NCBI GenBank assembly: GCA_015258785.1
Contig: JABZHP010000047.1
Coordinates: forward strand, 1-9,126
Reading direction: 5' to 3'
DNA: 9,126 bases
Source of the DNA: Atopobium sp.
GTDB taxonomy: Bacteria; Actinomycetota; Coriobacteriia; Coriobacteriales; Atopobiaceae
Translations under genes and position numbers: made by a program
Shown: positions 6,679 to 9,126 of the stretch, piece by piece
Position numbering within the stretch: position 1 is the stretch's first letter
How the letters are laid out: each line of letters starts with the position of its first letter
The notes under the pieces: model-generated
Database searches by the model: none
The model's input: the letters and a program-made list of their open reading frames with translations, nothing else
Told to the model about the DNA's origin: nothing

Positions 6679-6773
6679 GGACTCTGGATCACAATACGTG
6701 TACAGAAACAACACTCTTTGCAGATAAACGATGCAACCTCAAAGGGTTTCTCGCCACCTACCTGCTTTTCATT

Positions 6774-7859
6774 TTACATGAACTGCTCAAGTATACCCTT
6801 GTCGGCCTCAATAATGCCACCGCCACAAACTTCCTGGCCATCGTACAAAACTGCCGATTGACCTGCTGCAACAGTTTTTACCGGCTGGTCAAATTCAATA
6901 AATCCACATTGATTATCTGTGAGCGTAAACGTTACGGGAACCAGCGCACCTGTGTGACGAGTTCTGACCACATACCTGCCATTAGCTGCAGGTTCTCCGG
7001 AAATCCAGTGCATGTCCGAGAGCTCCATACGACGTGTCCAGAGTGCAGGACAGTTGAGGTCAGAGGTTACATACACCACATTCTTAAGCGTGTCGGTTGC
7101 TACTACATAGCGAGCAGGTCCTCCGCCGATGTTCAGGCCTTTTCTCTGACCAACGGTAAAGAGAAATGCTCCGTCATGGGTGCCAAGAACCTTGCCTGTC
7201 TCCCACTCAATGACGTCGCCCTGCTTTTTCTGAAAAGTGTCCAGCAAAAACGTGCGCAAGCCAACGGGGCCAATAAAACAAATGCCGTCGGAGTCTGGCT
7301 TTGTTTCTATGCCCAGACCTCGCTCCGCACACAAAGCGCGTACCTCTGCCTTGGTGGCAATGTGTCCAATAGGAAAAAGCGTGCGTTCAAACAAATGACC
7401 TGTTACACGCCATAGGAAATAAGTCTGGTCCTTGTGAGCATCTGCGGCACACAAAAGTTTTTTGGTGCCCGGGACGTTCTGTGCATAGTGACCCGTTGCA
7501 ACAAAATCAGCGCCCTCAGCAAAAGCACGTTCTGCAAAGGTGCCAAACTTGACCGTCTGGTTGCACATAACGTCTGGATTAGGTGTACGGCCGTGCTCAT
7601 AGGCATCAAGCAGGTAATCCACAACGGTAGCCTTATACTCGGCCTCACAGTCCCACACGTCCAAATCAATGCCCAGCGTTACGCACACGCGCTCGGCGTC
7701 GGCCAAATCATCTGCCCAAGGACACTTAAAGCCTGGCAGGTCCTTGGACCAGTTACGCATATAGATAGCCTTGACGTTGTAGCCCGCCTCAAGAAGCAAG
7801 GCCGCAGACAGCGCCGAATCAACGCCGCCACTCATGCCAAGGTAAACTAATTCTCCCAT
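6774..7859 (-). CDS. mnmA: tRNA-specific 2-thiouridylase MnmA
   Basis: MnmA is a cytosolic enzyme that activates U34 of tRNA-Lys, -Glu and -Gln with ATP and inserts sulfur to make s2U34. Its 361 residues are the usual length. The PP-loop SGGVDS lies at 10-15, the first catalytic Cys99 in RTPNPDVMCN, and the second Cys194 in DSDGICFIG. KDQTYFLW (143-150) and FTVGQRKGL (234-242) are further family signatures, and the C-terminal beta-barrel ends with GQEVCGGGIIE. The ATG sits inside the end of the cysteine desulfurase gene (13-base overlap), with TAGGAG four bases upstream, so the two are probably translationally coupled. The desulfurase is the likely sulfur donor, direct or through relay proteins. 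Confidence 0.97.
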   Translation of the reverse strand: MGELVYLGMSGGVDSALSAALLLEAGYNVKAIYMRNWSKDLPGFKCPWADDLADAERVCVTLGIDLDVWDCEAEYKATVVDYLLDAYEHGRTPNPDVMCNQTVKFGTFAERAFAEGADFVATGHYAQNVPGTKKLLCAADAHKDQTYFLWRVTGHLFERTLFPIGHIATKAEVRALCAERGLGIETKPDSDGICFIGPVGLRTFLLDTFQKKQGDVIEWETGKVLGTHDGAFLFTVGQRKGLNIGGGPARYVVATDTLKNVVYVTSDLNCPALWTRRMELSDMHWISGEPAANGRYVVRTRHTGALVPVTFTLTDNQCGFIEFDQPVKTVAAGQSAVLYDGQEVCGGGIIEADKGILEQFM

Positions 7860-9052
7860 GTCACTCCTACACGAGCAGACTCCTGCTTGACAGCCTCAGC
7901 GATTGCCCAAGCTGCGTACAAGATGTCGTCTTCTGTGGTAGTTCTTCCAAGCGTCAACCTGAGGCTTCCCGCAGCTACTTCTCGCGGTGCTCCAATTGCC
8001 TCAAGCACATGAGATATTTGCATTTTTGATGCGGCGCAGGCAGAGCCCGTTCCCACCGACACACCTAGACGCTCAAGCAAAATAACCAGACGGCGAGCTT
8101 CAAGTCCCGGGAAAGAAACGTGTAGCAAATTGGGAAGCCTCAGCTTAGTGTTCTTTGGCCCCGAGACAATCATCTGCGGAAACTCTGTGCAAAGCAGCTC
8201 CTGCAGCTGATCTCTGAGGCGAGAAACCCGCTTTGCCTCGTCAGTGCGAGTCTCATCTGCAAGCGCTAAAGCACACGCAAAGCCAATGACGCCGGCGACG
8301 TTCTCTGTACCTGAACGAACGCCGCCCTCTTGCCCGCCGCCGAGTACCAGCGGCCTTAAGCGCACATCGTCGGAAGCCCACAGAAGACCTACCTGCTTGG
8401 GGCCAGAAAGCTTTGCCGCAGATAACGTCAACATGTCCACGCCCAGCGATGACACGTTCACACTCAAGTATGCTGCAGCTTGAGAGGCATCTACGTGCAA
8501 ATGCAGCGGACGAGTCTCCCCTGCTGCAAGCCTGCGTGAGCGCTCCTTGGCAAGTACCTGCGAAATCTCTCGGATGGGCTGAATGGTGCCAATCTCCCCG
8601 TTTGCAAGCTCAATGGAAACCAGCTCAGTCTCTGGCTTGAGCGCCTTTGCTACGCGCTCTGGGTCCACACGACCATCTGCTTCTACGCGTAGTGTCTTGT
8701 GCGAGAAAATCCCTGCGCACGCAAGGACGCTCTCGTGCTCAATAGCATCAACGATAACGTGTGCGTCTTCCGAAACAGTTGCAAACGCCAAGTTGTTTGC
8801 CTCTGTAGCACCTGCCGTGAGCACCACGTTTCCTGGACGAGCGCCGATAGCGTGCGCCAAGACAGCACGTGCACGCTCTACCTCGTCACGAACCTGGCGA
8901 GACAGCACATACGGTGCCGATGGGTTATAGAACTTCTCGGTGAAGTACGGAATCATTGCATCAACTACACGTGGATCCATAGGTGTAGCTGCGGCAAAGT
9001 CCAAGTACACGTTACCTGTTGGATGTTCTGGTTTTGCAGAAGGCATGTGCAT
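7847..9052 (-). CDS. Cysteine desulfurase, IscS/NifS class
   Basis: This PLP enzyme removes sulfur from cysteine as an enzyme-bound persulfide for thiolation or Fe-S assembly. Its 401 residues show YLDFAAATPMDPRV (16-29), the PLP phosphate loop GATEANN (81-87), the ring-stacking His106 in EHESVL, Asp188 in HVDASQ, the PLP lysine Lys214 in SAAKLSGPKQVG, GGGQEGGVRSGTEN (238-251) and the persulfide Cys339 in GTGSACAASK. IscS/NifS proteins normally have His directly before the PLP lysine; here it is Ala213. The ATG at 9052 follows AAAGGA by six bases; Met3 is a weaker alternative. The frame is also open upstream to the window edge, but that stretch does not look like family sequence. It overlaps mnmA by 13 bases, pointing to a main role in tRNA thiolation, although a general IscS role cannot be excluded. 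Confidence 0.93.
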   Translation of the reverse strand: MHMPSAKPEHPTGNVYLDFAAATPMDPRVVDAMIPYFTEKFYNPSAPYVLSRQVRDEVERARAVLAHAIGARPGNVVLTAGATEANNLAFATVSEDAHVIVDAIEHESVLACAGIFSHKTLRVEADGRVDPERVAKALKPETELVSIELANGEIGTIQPIREISQVLAKERSRRLAAGETRPLHLHVDASQAAAYLSVNVSSLGVDMLTLSAAKLSGPKQVGLLWASDDVRLRPLVLGGGQEGGVRSGTENVAGVIGFACALALADETRTDEAKRVSRLRDQLQELLCTEFPQMIVSGPKNTKLRLPNLLHVSFPGLEARRLVILLERLGVSVGTGSACAASKMQISHVLEAIGAPREVAAGSLRLTLGRTTTEDDILYAAWAIAEAVKQESARVGVTWEN

Positions 9053-9087
9053 TACAAATCCTTTGGGTTTCTCGCGGTCTTGCGGGC

Positions 9088-9126
9088 TTACGTGCGTGCG
9101 GCATTGCGTGCTTGCGGTGTAAAGGT
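9088..9126 (-). CDS. Possible C-terminal end of an upstream gene
   Basis: One minus-strand frame reads TFTPQARNAART and then stops (TAA at 9088-9090), 35 bases before the cysteine desulfurase start. That spacing would suit an operon partner, but twelve codons are too few to identify anything, and the GTGCG/TTGCG-rich bases could equally be untranslated leader. Confidence 0.25.
   Translation of the reverse strand, partial: TFTPQARNAART

Noticed and set aside
6667..6773. Promoter for the flippase-like gene in the 107-base gap after mnmA
   Set aside because: TTG-starting and TATTGT-like hexamers occur, but none are spaced 15-19 bases apart, so cotranscription with mnmA is at least as likely.
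9053..9126. N-terminal extension of the cysteine desulfurase to the window edge
   Set aside because: The frame is open, but the residues do not resemble the family, the ATG at 9052 has a good ribosome site, and the protein is already full length.

Overview
The window looks like a chromosomal segment of a mid-GC anaerobic or microaerophilic bacterium. The mix of genes best fits a member of the Actinomycetota class Coriobacteriia (Atopobium/Lancefieldella/Olsenella type): a radical-SAM/GNAT Elp3, AhpC beside a thioredoxin-reductase/AhpF-like fusion, and a cysteine desulfurase-MnmA pair. This is inferred from gene content and protein style; there is no rRNA or other marker in the window. Nothing indicates a phage, transposon, CRISPR array or dedicated defence system.

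Layout. (1) 2-1662, plus strand: a tRNA-modifying Elp3 gene whose 5' end lies outside the window. It is interrupted by a one-base frameshift near 764-767. (2) 1720-1755: a strong hairpin terminator for the minus-strand genes to its right. (3) 1794-4017, minus strand: a two-gene peroxide-defence operon, ahpC followed by a flavoprotein reductase. It has its own promoter and a Fur/PerR-like inverted repeat directly upstream. (4) 4125-4302, minus strand: a tRNA-Val(GAC) gene with encoded CCA, its own promoter, a leader hairpin and an intrinsic terminator. (5) 4303-5059: an AT-rich stretch holding a promoter and a plus-strand gene for an unrecognised membrane protein of about six helices. Between the tRNA promoter and that gene's promoter I see no gene. 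(6) 5067-9052, minus strand: cysteine desulfurase, mnmA, a flippase-like UPF0104/LPG-synthase-TM membrane protein, and a small two-helix membrane protein, in transcription order. The first two overlap by 13 bases.

How they fit together. Cysteine desulfurase supplies persulfide sulfur, and MnmA uses it to make 2-thiouridine at tRNA wobble position U34. Elp3, if functional, would modify carbon 5 of U34 (cm5U). So the window holds two enzymes acting on the same nucleotide, one of them apparently broken. AhpC reduces hydroperoxides, and the adjacent flavoprotein probably re-reduces AhpC through its C-terminal AhpF-like dithiol domain.

The points most worth a second look are the elp3 frameshift with an ATGA stop/start overlap, the reversed domain order of the AhpC reductase, the putative peroxide/iron operator at ahpC, and the cysteine desulfurase that lacks the usual His before its PLP lysine. 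I did not find a convincing undescribed multi-gene system.
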